In this document: positions 10,871 through 22,706 of the stretch, in pieces
Layout of the letters: each line of letters starts with the position of its first letter
Position numbering within the stretch: the stretch's first letter is position 1
Source: Hygrocybe punicea
Taxonomy: Eukaryota > Basidiomycota > Agaricomycetes > Agaricales > Hygrophoraceae
DNA length: 64,000 nt
Assembly (NCBI GenBank): GCA_963556145.1
Contig: OY744470.1
Location: 2,914,001 to 2,978,000, forward strand
Direction: 5' to 3'
Notes under the pieces: model-generated
Told to the model about the DNA's origin: nothing
The model's database searches: none
Seen by the model: only the letters and a program-made list of their open reading frames with translations
Position numbers and translations under genes: made by a program

Positions 10871-11866
10871 TTAAGATTGAGCATATATAAACAGTACAGC
10901 ATTATTACCATTACATGACAATAACTTAATATTTGAAAAGTCATCTATATCACCTTCATTAATACAAATTGATCTGGTTGATATACCATCATGAAACCAT
11001 ACCATACTGTTGATGAATATGCGGGCAGTAAAATGTGCATCACCATAGTACACAATTCCTCTCAATGTGAAAGCAGTGGATATGTCATCAATTGACAAGT
11101 TTATAACTTGACTAACTATTAAATTCTCAATAGAGTCAACTGTAAACATGATTAGAGGTGGAATTTTGTTAAATGCAATAAATTTAGTAATCTCTCCCCA
11201 ACACAATTGACATTTGTGCCATTGTCTATTAACTATGATTTGAGCAAGACATGCTGAGATTGTTCCAGAAAATGAATATGAACAATGAAAGATGGCATCA
11301 CATCTATCATTTTCCAGAATGGTTATGTTTTCACAATTCATACATTTAAGACAAGTTGAAGTCATTGGTTCATTTGCTTTCATTATATAATGGGCCAAAT
11401 CACTTATGGCAATGCCAACTTGACCATAAGGAAATATTTCAGGTTTATCTTGATGCAATAAATGTCTGATTGTATTTCTAACTGTTTCTAAATCTGTTGT
11501 GTGATTCTTGGATCGTTTGAATCCTAAGCTCAAAATCTTTAATATTTCATTGATGCTATTGAATCTTTTTTTCCAACTTGATGGATCTTCATTCCATATT
11601 GCTAGTAATATTGTAAAGAGTGAATCATAAGCACAGCTCCAATCTTGCGCATCCCATATAAACCCTTTTGGTTCATTTAATTCAATAGTACTTGTTTTTC
11701 GTCTTTTTTTCACAATGGAAGATGAACTTACAACTTGTTGTAATTTTCGTTTTTTATTTTGCAATACATTGGTTGTGGAATTTTTATGAGTGACAGTGAT
11801 TGGAACAGTTCCTTTTGCAGGAACAAAGTTGAGGTTTCTGTAATCTGCCTTTTGATTTTTGTTCAT
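10871..11866 (-). CDS. Helitron-encoded USP-like cysteine protease module
   Basis: 331 codons with a Lys-rich N-terminus (KKRKLQ, KKRRK; likely nuclear targeting) and then a domain resembling ubiquitin-specific peptidases. The Cys box is DWSCAYDSLF (Cys about residue 77). A zinc-ribbon-like pair follows (CLKCMNC ... CQLCW). The His box reads GIVYYGDAHFTAR with WFHDG after it, and the end AVLFIYAQ resembles the USP terminal strand. The frame is the same as the Rep-helicase upstream: TAG CAA TTA ATT AAA CCT ATG joins them. It may therefore be made by stop readthrough as a C-terminal extension, or by initiation at this ATG. Proteases (OTU type) are known in some Helitrons; a USP-like one is inferred here from motifs alone. 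Its target could be a ubiquitin-like modifier or the polyprotein. Confidence 0.65.
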   Translation of the reverse strand: MNKNQKADYRNLNFVPAKGTVPITVTHKNSTTNVLQNKKRKLQQVVSSSSIVKKRRKTSTIELNEPKGFIWDAQDWSCAYDSLFTILLAIWNEDPSSWKKRFNSINEILKILSLGFKRSKNHTTDLETVRNTIRHLLHQDKPEIFPYGQVGIAISDLAHYIMKANEPMTSTCLKCMNCENITILENDRCDAIFHCSYSFSGTISACLAQIIVNRQWHKCQLCWGEITKFIAFNKIPPLIMFTVDSIENLIVSQVINLSIDDISTAFTLRGIVYYGDAHFTARIFINSMVWFHDGISTRSICINEGDIDDFSNIKLLSCNGNNAVLFIYAQS

Positions 11867-11881
11867 AGGTTTAATTAATTG

Positions 11882-14800
11882 CTATGGAGAGGGCTGTGTT
11901 GTGTATTGATTTAGTTGCTCCGTGGCTTTCCATGCAATAGCATGAATGTTTTTTGGAATATATGACTTTCCTTTCCATTTTCTAAATTGATCAATGATAG
12001 AATTTCGCTGATCTCCCTTGACATGGTCTGGTAAGAGTCCTTGATATTTCAGTTTGGTAATCTCATCAAGCAGTTCTAATTCCCTGAATTCTTGCCTGAG
12101 ATATCCAGAAGCACCACCTGTAATTACTTTAGGATCAAAGCCTTGCATGATGATAGTTCCTGCTGCAGATGCACTTCTTGATAAGCAAGTATAGTAGGAT
12201 TGGTGGTTTCTACAACTACTGAGGTCGACCACATTGTTAGGACAAGTATGTCCTTGACATGCATAATCAGTCATTGCAAAATTAGGTAGTACCAACACTT
12301 GTTCTCTTGACAAAGATATCACATCATCATTGGGTAATGAGCACATGGTGGAAGTGACATGTTTTGTAATCGGCACAACATTTTCAGGAAGTCCTTCTAT
12401 GTTAATTTTTTTTGGAGGATTCAATAATCTGACAAATAAAGTGTCCAGTACAGTTTGTTGTTCTGGACCTATTGCACTCTGCCAACCCACAACCATGCCC
12501 TCTGCTCCTTTGGTAATGCAGCACTCCATTGCATCATTGTTTTTCAGCATCACTGGCATGCCTACACATAAGTCCAATCTTCCTGGTATATGCTCAGAGG
12601 ATGATGCATGTGGTTGGCTCCAAAGTAGCTTTTGGAGTGAAGGTTCCAATATCTTTGTGTGTCGAATAGGATCCAAAATTGTTGACATGTGATGAGATTT
12701 TCTTTTGCTATTGGAACTAGTAGGATCATTCCATTTGTCTATGGAATAGAATGATGTTAATGGTCTTTTATTTTCAGCAGCAAAACGTTGAATACCAAGT
12801 TCATTGATTTTGTCTTTTTGTGCATTCAATGCAGTTACAACTGATACATTCCTGAATTTCTTTTGGGCTAATTTTGGATCATTTGGACCTTTTCCTGCAA
12901 TGCGAGTATGAAGAAATGCAATATCTTCTTGAGTACATGCTTTGTATCTCATGTTTTCCAACGCCTGTCTCAGTTGGACATCTTCTTTTGACTGATTGGT
13001 TTGTCTCATATTTTCACGTAATATAACAACTGTTGTAATCTGATGCCAAAGAGCTTTGCCTATAGCAGCTTCCTGATTTGCTATAGTTTGACTGGAATTG
13101 ATTTGGACACCAACGGTTCCGGAGTACAAAGGAGCACCACTCATAGCTGGTGGAAGTTGGCCAAAATCTCCTGCAAATATCATATTAATGCCACCAAAGG
13201 GTTCATCATAAACACCACGTGCTTTTGCACACTGAGCACTGATTTTGTACATATCTCTGCAAGATAACATTGACACCTCATCAATGAAAATGTAATCCAC
13301 ACCATCAAGATTGGCACGGACTTGTGCAAGGGAACGAGATGAACCCCCATGATTAATTCCCAGAATTGAGTGATATGTAGATCCATTGACAAGGGCAGCA
13401 GCACCACCAGTTGGTGCAAGAACCACAAACCGATGATTTTCATTGTGTTTACCAAAGAAACTAGTCAATGCTTTGATGACTTGTGATTTCCCTGTGCCTG
13501 CCATCCCACCAAGATACATGCGTAGCTTATCAGAATTGTTAATCAAGGTAGAGTGATTGGCAATGATATGAAATGCTCTCTTTTGGTCAGTGTTCAACTT
13601 GTAATCCTTGATAGTTACATCAATAAGATGACGATCAGCTCTGTTTGCAGGAGTAAACATATGGTTGATGTATGCTGCATCCACTATCTTGACATCATTA
13701 TATTGAAAATTTCCCAATTTATTTATGGTTGCTGTGTTTGTTGGTAAATTTTTATTTCTGTCATCGATGATTTCCTTTTTCTTGGCAAGGACTGCAGTTC
13801 TCCACAATTTTGCTGATTGTACTACAGGTGGTTCTATAGGTATCAATGGTCCTATATCTGGGGTACCATCAATACAATCATCGAGCCACCCTGACCTTTT
13901 CAAAGTTCTTTCAGCTATCAGCATTTGATCTTTCCTCTTTTGTCCTTTTTGACCAAGTTTCAGGAGTATTTCTGTGTCATTATTGTCTTCATCAATATTG
14001 TTGTTGAAGTCGTCGCCATTAAATGCAAATTCAGCATTGTGCATGTCATCCAGTTCATCAAGACCATTTGAGGTCGCCCATGAATACCTTCTATCTGCAG
14101 TATTATTCTTCTGACGTTTAGCAGAGAAATCATCTCTTGCATCCAAACACTCATACCGTAGACCAAAGTATTTCATGATCTCCAGCTCTCTTTTAGAAAA
14201 CTCATGGTCTATAAAAGCATTATCCCATGTTTTTAATTTACATTTGAGTTTTTTGCCACTTCTCCATGGCTTGAAAAACGTTAACATTGTACAACAATAA
14301 TATTCTTGATCACCACGGTCAGCCCTTGGCAAAGTGTTTGGAATAAAATTAGGAACTATGAAAGGATCATTCCCTTTCATTTTGGAATGGTGGGTAAGAT
14401 ATTGTGGATGATTGGAATGTAAAGTATAATCATTTTCAATTTTTGTCAATTTATTAAGATCAACTTCATTTGTTTTATCAGCTATTTCTGAACCTGCATT
14501 TTTATTCAAACCATCAGGTTTTGGAATTTCATCTATCTCCATGAGTATATCATTATCAATGACATGAGACAAGTTGTCATCACTGGAATAGTCAACATTA
14601 GTAGGTTCAGTGCAAGAGTCAGACAAATCATGACAGCCTAGATTGTCCAAAATATGCTTTTGCATGGGTTCTTTTCTGGCCCTTTTGGTTTTTGTTTTGG
14701 TGTGTCTTTTATTTGGTTCCATAGTGGCGAGACGTATCCAGTCATACAGTGATACATTATCATACAAGGCGGGTCTGAACATATAATTATTTACTTTGGA

Positions 14801-17800
14801 AAGTCCAATGTATGCGCCATTATTCTTACCAATAACAACCTTTTGTGCATTGTTTTGGTCTTCACATATATTAGCAATTTCTTCATCAGACCATGCACTG
14901 ATAACCTCTTTAACATAAGATCTCCAAAAGAATGGCATGAATTTATGACTGGTGTAGTGATCAGGATTTCCAAGGACATATAATGAAACCATTGGAGCAC
15001 CAATTTCCATTTTGGAGGTGAGTGAATTGACTATTTGTGTAAACAGTTTTCTGACTTTGTCTTTTCTTTTCAGGTCACCACCAATCATTTCGGAATTCTT
15101 ATCAAAAATACTTTTTATCACTTCAAAAATGCTATAGGTCTTCAAGGAGAATTTTGTAATATAATCTGTTATGTATGCAACTATGGCCTTTATAGCAGTA
15201 CCTGATAATAAGCTGGTCACATCAGAATTGCATCGTAGCATATATGTAACTTCAGGTGTCACCGTGTTCATCCAAGGTTCACCATGCTTGAGATTGAGAG
15301 CACCAGTGTTAGGTTCTACAAAAGTTTGTTGAAAGATATCACGGGGAAATCGTCGTTTACATTCACCTTTCAAATTAAGACAGTATGGCTTTTTTTTGCC
15401 ATCATGCCTGTTATGTACATTTAATCGCAATAAAAGATCATCTACAACATCTTGAAACCTTTGCCACCATGTTGATCTTTTGTCGTGATATTGACAATTC
15501 ATGGAACAATTATATGATGGTGGATCTGGCATGACACATGTTGGTGGTTGATATTCAGGTTTCGACATTGTCTGTTCCATTTTCTGTGATACCTCATCTT
15601 TAGAACCTGTCATGAATTGTCCTACACACAAACTTTCCAAGTATTCCACTAATCTTTTCTGAAAGTCAGAATTTTCACCCATAATTTTGTCACGTATTTC
15701 CTGAGGTGTAAGGCATCCCTTTATCCACAACAGCATATGAAGATGCAAGGTAAGATGTCCTTGTTCCTCTACCATCGCATAATAACCTGATGTGTTTCCA
15801 TATAGGCCAGGATGAGATTCATTTATTCCTAATATATGTTTGATAAACATTTCAGTAGTAAAGTGAAAGAAGCGGGCTCCAGCAACTGGATTGTTTGCAA
15901 TTAGTTTGTAACAATCCTAGGGTAGACGTAGTTTAGGATAAAACTTTTCTTTGTTGTCAGCATAATATAAGCATAGTGGGTGATTGATGTCTGCAGGTGC
16001 AAAAGTGATAAACCAAGTCGGAGCACCAATATAGGATATCAGAGACCAAATCTCATTTCGCATGTATTTCTTGTTAGTAATTGAACCTTTGACCTGACCA
16101 GCTACATGATCCAGATCAGAAATGAGTTTATAGCATGCTTTCTCTTCTGATGTATCCGGTTTGACTCTATTACCTCTAGATAATCTTTTAGAGAGGTCAT
16201 CCAAAACAGCTGTATTGATATTCATCAGGCGATCTGCAATATCGTTGAAATTATGTTTATTAGTCAACAAATATCCTCCGGTTGTACTGTCCTTGATTTG
16301 TTCTTGATTGAATGCAATCAATGGAAAATAGGGATCAGTTTGAAATCTTTTGTCATGGTACATCAGAAGATGCCTTTTGTGCATCATATCACTGATGCTT
16401 AAAACATCCTTGTCAATGCTGCTAATACCACCCAAGCCATATGGAAATAGGCAGGGGAACATCATAGGATATAACTGAGGATTATTAAAGAACGATTCTG
16501 GATTTCTAGCATGGCTTATGGCAAGAACACCACCATGGTCATCTATCAAGTGCTTGGTTGCTCTAGCTATTAATGCCTTTGGACTTGTAATATCTAGATT
16601 TTCGCCAGTTACCCCACTAACAACAAAGGGACAAGGCCCATCTTCCACACCATCTTCCACTTCATTGTCAAATGCACTAGTGGCTTCCGGTTCCTTATTT
16701 GTGTCTGCTGGTCGATATGCAACCACAACAGGAATTCCATGATCTGGATATTGTGCTAGATTTTCATAGGAGATATCTAAATCATAGTAATCCATGTGAT
16801 TCAATTTCAGCCATTCTAAAGCTGCAGAAACTCGCATTCGGCGAACCAATAAAGGTGTTCGCTCCATGTCTTCTGGAGTTGGTCTGGCAGGACCCGTGAA
16901 AATGAAGGCTAGCACTTCATCAAGTTCTTTAATTGTTGGAGGCAACCGTTGATATATCTTTGGTGTTGGATTTTGAAACATGATGGCATTTGCTTTCATT
17001 TTATGCATCCCAGATGAGACACGAACAATACATTTGTTGTGACGAACATGGGCAATCAAAAGTTGTTCAGCAAATGTTAGATTTTGAAGTTGTGCAGGAA
17101 TTCTTCCCATCCAAAGTCCATTTGCCAAAGCATATTTGGGAGTTTGGCCTTTATTCAGACTGAGCACACATGGTTTGCATATCCATTTACATGTGTCATC
17201 TAGCACTGGACCTTTGATATCCTCTATTGGATCAGAACAATGATATCGTTCACATCTTGTGATTCCCATATTGTCTCTAGTTAATATTTTCAGATTAACC
17301 TTTGTCTTTGACAATAAAGACATGTTCTTCAATGCAACCAATTGACCGCACACAGCACACCCACTTTCTTGAAAACATTCAGGTGATGTATCTCTGCACC
17401 AATTGCTGATTATGGTTTCCTTCAATTCAATAGATGGTGGAGGAGGAGGAGGAAATGATTGCTCATCTGACTTGTCCAATTCTTCTTTCATTTTAGTCTG
17501 AGTTTCTTCTGTTCTGCACTCATATGTTTCTGTCATTTGTTGTCTTTTGTACCACTCTTTACACTTATCTTTATTTGATTTAATATCATGCACATGAAAA
17601 ATAGAAACATGAGTATCACAAGCTGAACAATTATGCCTCATTAATGCCACAGATAGATCTTGTCCATGTAATCTTTGTAATGTCTTTGACAAATATATAC
17701 CATGTATTGTTGTTATTTCACCAATATCCTTCACCGTGAACTTTGGCAGAAGTTCATGTAAAGGCATTTTAACACATACATATTTTTTTCTATCTTCATA

Positions 17801-18607
17801 TAAAGTGTTGGCTGTTTGTTCATCAATATGCCCCACATATTTGAATAATATGTCAGAATCATGGTTGATATTATTAGACGGTAGCATGAAAGATTGAAGA
17901 AAGCTAAACTTGAATGTTGGTATTCGTTTACCACCACCAATGTAGTCATATCTATGAACGGAATTTATATATAAAGATTTAAACAAGTTTCTGAATAAAG
18001 TCAAATTGAACACAATTATGATTGAACGGCTATGCCGTATTATGAAACATAGTGTGGTCCACAGCAACGTTGCATGTGATAGAGAACTAGTAATGCAATG
18101 AAATAAATATGATCTGAAATCATGTCGTCTCAATAGCGATCGCATGAGCAATGCATTGATCATTTTACAATGACATTGGACAGTGATAGGTTTGAGAAGA
18201 CAATACAAAGCAAAGAGATATTTAGAAGGTAAGAAATATGTTCTGGCATATTGAATAGAATGTAATTGCATATTGAATGCACTATCTTTAAATGTAGTCC
18301 AAGCGAATAATGCATTGAGCGTCAAAGTATTATTTGTTATTTCATTGAACTTTACACATTGTGTTGCATTTATGTGCATCAGTATTGTTGCATCGCCCTG
18401 ATCTGGGGCAAACTCATGTTCTATGAGTTTTCTTTGAAAAACACCCAATTCTTGGGTCAAGGTCGATATCAAAGGAACGGAAATTGGTTCAAGAGAGATA
18501 TACATAAGTTGGTCTTGGCATAGTTGTGGAAATATGGTTGCGTTTGCAAGGAAATGTAGAACAGTCAAAACCGCAATGCAGATATGGATGGTATCATGGA
18601 GATTCAT
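11882..18607 (-). pseudogene. Helitron Rep-PIF1 helicase, one internal TAG
   Basis: Two open pieces of 896 and 1322 codons (18607-15917 and 15850-11882) lie in the same frame, with one TAG (15917-15919) and 22 sense codons between them. N-terminal part: hydrophobic start, a Cys-rich region (CAVCGQL; CKWICKPC), then a Helitron-like N-terminal domain. Second part: HUH motif in LTLHLHMLLW (about residues 36-38 of that piece), the two-tyrosine motif YITDYITK (about 226), Walker A GMAGTGKS (about 782), Walker B with DEVS (about 858) and GDFGQLPP. The reading across the TAG (LRLP, stop, DCYKLIANNPVAGARFF) fits the family without a gap, so the TAG looks like a nonsense mutation rather than an intron end. 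The protein would nick and join ssDNA and unwind DNA in rolling-circle-type transposition. The terminal TAG at 11882-11884 is followed by CAATTA, a readthrough context. Confidence 0.9.
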
Positions 18608-18893
18608 GTGGATTGGTGATAGTAAGAGAAAGCACCGCCCATGTATCTATTTAACTAGTCAAGTGGTTCGGATCATGAACAACAATTAACACAATTGGAT
18701 TGATCATATGACATTATCTTATTTGTAAGCTCTTCCAAAAACATCATAAGGTGTGCCTGAAGCTTTATAATGTTTTTATTCAATTGAATGTTTTCGTAAC
18801 ATACCTAATATTCCGGTACTGAATAGTCATAGCTTTCCTTGGAGTGATGGTTATGCTTGCCACCATACAAGGGGGATTTGTTACAGTTGTCAC

Positions 18894-19111
18894 AGGGGAT
18901 GGATGAGGAATTTTTACCATCAAATAATATTGAGATATCCACTCAAATATTAAAATTATTTTTGTTGTTATCATAAGTCCGAAAACGTTGTAAAAAGTGG
19001 ATAACGATATGTTTTCAACATTTTCGGACTTATGATAGCAACAAAATAATTTCAATATTTGAGTGGATGTTTCAATATTATTTGATGGCAAAAATCCCTC
19101 ATCCGTCTCCT
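18894..19111. mobile_element. foldback element, ~97-bp arms
   Basis: Arms 18894-18990 and 19016-19111 are near-perfect inverted copies around a 25-nt loop. The inner arm ends are GAAAACGTTG and CAACATTTTCGG; the outer ends are GGGGATGGATGAGG and complement. No coding capacity. A long-hairpin MITE is the simplest reading. It lies upstream of the Helitron 1 ORF, possibly inside its 5' part. Confidence 0.7.
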
Positions 19112-19660
19112 ATATGTATCCCCATTTAATTGGTCCATAAAGTTGGCAGTTTTGGTTTATTACATATATTCAATTTGAATGTTCATTAGCTCGAGTCATA
19201 ATAATCCAAGGTTGTCCTTCTCATGTTACCTGTGGTGGCTGTACTATGACAAACGTGAACTGAAATTAATACATTTAATTTAGACAAACAGATTTTCAGT
19301 CACCAAGATCGATGTCTTATGTGATATCTGTGTCTGCTTATTATCTTGCTCAATTGTTATGGTCATAGGAAAGTAACACAAGCCATTTTCAATAGAGCAA
19401 AAAAAGAAATGTACAGATATTGTACAAATGTAAAGAATGGCGGTAGAGGAGGACGTTGAGGGCACAGATTATCAACACATTACCAGAAATCAATGACTGA
19501 GATAAAAGTGTCTTTAGTCAAATATAATTAATACTCCACAAAAAGAGGACTTACAGCACCCGAAATTAAGGCCCAGGGTCCAGTTTGGATGTCGACGCCT
19601 TGGGAGATGAAGACCTTGTTTGGCTCGGAGGAATTGAGACTAGGATATCAGGAGGAACGA
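19112..19660. other. no supportable gene
   Basis: AT-rich. It holds the 3' flank of the minus-strand gene that ends at 19668 and possibly the unresolved 5' end of Helitron 1. Confidence 0.4.
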
Positions 19661-19667
19661 TATTGCT

Positions 19668-21477
19668 CTAATCTACATCCATTAATAAACTGCCTGGCTC
19701 CGCAGGGGTCGATGACTGATGGCGTGACGATGCACGCGTATTGGGATGGAATCCTAGGATATTGACATGATCAGATGTGAAATCTATATAGAGTGTGATG
19801 TACATACCCGGAGTCGGAGACTTCTTCGGAGGCTTCACTGGCTGGAGCGTTTCTGCAATAATGCCCGCTTGCTCCGATGCCAGATCCAGCTTCCTCCTCT
19901 TCGCTGTCTCACCGTCCTCGTGATCACCGCTGAGAGACTCCTGTATGGGTTCGGGAGGTCCATTGTTGTCGTGCATGATTATATCGTCATCACAACTCAA
20001 CAACCCACCCCATTCTGGCAAGCCCAACTTTGCGGATTCCAGTGGCACATCATCTGCCTTGGAGGAGATGGGTGGTTTAACTTCCACTGTCAATTTTTCG
20101 GATTCCGATTTCTTGGATCTGCGCGACAGCGCAATTTCGACAGCAACTGCGGGATGTCAGTGCCTTATTTAGAGCAAAGTGAGTAATGTACGCATTTGAG
20201 CCTTGGATTGTTTCTTCTTTACCAGGGCTACGTCCTCCTCCATCTTGATATCGTCTATGCATGAATGAATAATTTGCATTATAATCTTGATATTTAGAAT
20301 TTAATAACTCACCCTCAGCGTCGTCATCGGGTTTGGACTTCATGGTGCATTCTGTGATGATGAGGAGTTACCGTGTGTGATGATCACAGACAATGACACT
20401 ACTTACTGGGCTTGGGCTTGGGCTTCTTTTTATCCTTCTCGGACGAATTGTCTGTGCCACCTGCGTCACCTGAATATTCAATACATCTATCCACTGATAT
20501 GGGTGAAAACGTTTACAAACCAGCGGAAGATACCTTCTGTGTTCCGGCCGATTTTGACTTCGCTTTGCCCTTGCCCTTGCCTTGGGGAACCGCCTCTTCT
20601 GCAAATGTATTATATTATTAGCACATTCACACATGTAATTCTAGATCACACCTTCATCGTCCTCCGCCACATTGGCATCGACGAGGAAGCTATGTCCTTT
20701 ACACCATGCAATAACCTGACCGATGATTTCGAGCTTTGTGGCGTCTGGCAGCCCACCAAATGACCAATTTGCAGAGGTTCCGCTGTGCCATGCTGGCATG
20801 GATTCGTCGTATTTTGCCCAATCTATGATGCCAGACGTGAGATTTCATTTGGCCAGAAATGCATATATCTACTCACCTAGGTCCTCGGGCTTGATCTCGG
20901 TGTTCATGGCGCCATGTTGAATCAAAGCGGATGGAGAGTGCTTGCCGACATAAAACTCTTTGAGGAGCCAATCGTCGAAGATCTTGCTTCACCAGTCACG
21001 GGTGACCTCGTTAGCCCGTTTTGCGACCAAAACCTCTGCCCAAATTTCGTCCATGACGGTGTCGGTATACTTGAGGTAATCCCGGAGTGAATCGGTCCCT
21101 TCCTTATCGTTTTTGACGTAGTCCAGCAAGTAGTTGGGTGCCTTGTTGTATGCGATGGCTGCTGTCACGTAGATGTACATATCCATTTGATAAATTAAGC
21201 GACGGAGCGGTTCCTCGTAGCATTCGGGCATTTCGCGCCATAACTCACCTTGGGCGGTGGCATCGTGGGGGTGAGTCTTCAGTACATATAGGTTATGAGA
21301 AAAGACAGGGATGGTGCTGGAATCCTTGTTGGGTGCCGGAATCTTGGGCAGGACCATGTACTGGATTTGGAAAATGCGATGCAGCTCCTGCAGCTTTTTG
21401 GGCAGCGCATCAGGCCAGTATTTGAAAGCCGCGGGATTGACAGCAGGAGTCGAGGTTTTGACGACGAGCAAGGACAT
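19668..21477 (-). pseudogene. spliced gene of unknown function, one in-frame TGA
   Basis: The start is set at 21477 (MSLLVVKTSTPAVNPAAF). Exon 1 runs through about 160 codons to TGA at 20989-20991, then continues in the same frame (SKIFDDWLLKEFYVG... to a GTGAGT donor near 20878). Further exons follow with clear GT-AG borders: WAKYDESMPAWHSGTSANW..., a Gly/Lys-rich piece (GKGKGKAKSKS), MKSKPDDDAEG, IKMEEDVALVKKKQ, and a last long exon (RSKKSESEKLTVEV...) ending GSLLMDVD. The C-terminal half is Lys/Glu-rich and likely disordered and nuclear. No catalytic motif; I do not recognise a domain. The TGA could come from CGA by C-to-T change. It is the first of four neighbouring spliced unknown genes. 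Confidence 0.6.
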
Positions 21478-21837
21478 GGTAGATGTAGTGGAACCTTTTT
21501 GGTGGGCGTCTGAGGGTAGAAATGAGGGGAACGGAAAACGTTGGATATCAGGGTCGATGCCCTGGCCTATGAGGGAACTGGCCAAGTCAGATGACCTGTC
21601 AACAACACATGTTCGGCATTGCATACATTGATCGGACACGCAGTGTACAAATAACATACAACCAAACATGGTGTACTTGATTCTCAAGTTTTGCCGTAAT
21701 ACATCCTTAAAATGTCGATAAGTGCTATTTGTCATGTAGCTATACAAATATATATTCTTAACTTATGACACGGCGAAGAGGCCGAACATGCTTGATGCTA
21801 ATATATATAATGGTATGATTATTAACATAGATATGAA

Positions 21838-22410
21838 TTGTCGAACACTTGTCGAACACTTGTTGAACAGGCCGAACACTGTTCGACAAGTGTTCGACAA
21901 GTCATTTCCACGTTAATAAATCAAGTGGAATATTTATTAACATAGATACGGCTTGTCGAACACATGTCGAACAGGCCGAACACTGTTCGACAAGTGTTCG
22001 ACAAGTCAATGCTACGTCAATGAATTAAGTGTAATATATATTAACGTAGCAATCGCTTGTCGAACACTTGTCGAACAGGCCGAACACTGTTCGACAAGTG
22101 TTCGACAAGCCATTGCTATGTTAATATATATTACACTTAATTTATTAACAAAGCAATGACTTGTCGAACACTTGTCGAACAGGCCGAACACTGTTCGACA
22201 AGTGTTTGACAAGTCAATGCTACGTCAATGAATTAAGTGTAATATATATTAACGTAGCAATGGCTTGTCGAACACTTGTCGAACAGGCCGAACACTGTTC
22301 GACAAGTGTTCGACAAGCCATACGGACATTGATTAACACATCAAGATGCATATGACTAACCGAACACTTGCCGAACAGTGTTCGGCCTGTTCAACACGTG
22401 TTCGGCAGGT
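21838..22410. repeat. left palindromic TTCGACAAG array
   Basis: Five or six units of about 50 bp, each made of CTTGTCGAACACTTGTCGAA, CAGGCCGAACACTG and TTCGACAAGTGTTCGACAAG, spaced about 105-110 bp. The spacers (TTAAGTGTAATATATATTAA) are themselves inverted between neighbours. Each unit can fold on itself. The last unit (about 22360-22410) is reversed. Related units with the asymmetric centre reversed are at 28797-28866 and 31324-32170. Confidence 0.85.
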
Positions 22411-22706
22411 CGTTACATTGTTATTCATTCTAAAGACAAATATGGGTGCACAACGAAAACCTTGCCGATCAAACCAGGGGAGCATCATTGTTGCCGTTGT
22501 CACCTGACACGAATCCGATATCATTGATGGTCAAAAGGATTATCCAAACTTGATTAACTCTTCTTCTCCTTCACACTCAGCATCTCACCACACATCCCGA
22601 GTTATAGAACACATACATCACAGTACCATTCTGGACCCCGTTGAATTTACAAACTAACATAATCTGATCTGTTAGACTTTCAATATGCCCAAATCACGCA
22701 AGGAAG

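Larger units (their letters stand above)
10802..18700 (-). mobile_element. Helitron 1, coding (Rep-helicase plus protease)
   Basis: On the minus strand the element ends with hairpin GCCATGC-AAA-GCAATGGC, a short spacer and CTAG followed by host T, the canonical Helitron 3' end (hairpin about 10-15 nt before CTRR, A^T insertion). The 3' terminus is at 10802. A related terminus is at about 42942. The 5' TC end was not fixed: it lies upstream of the first ATG at 18607, probably in 18.6-19.5 kb, so the end coordinate given is approximate. It carries one long reading frame (18607 to 10871) broken only by TAG at 15917-15919 and TAG at 11882-11884. Confidence 0.8.

Noticed and set aside
12330..14166. 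ORFs on both strands within the Helitron helicase
   Set aside because: Shadows of the 1322-codon frame without own motifs.
15914..15920. CTACCCTAG read as an intron acceptor rescuing the Rep-helicase
   Set aside because: The codons on both sides fit the family without a gap and I found no donor that keeps the frame, so a nonsense codon is simpler.
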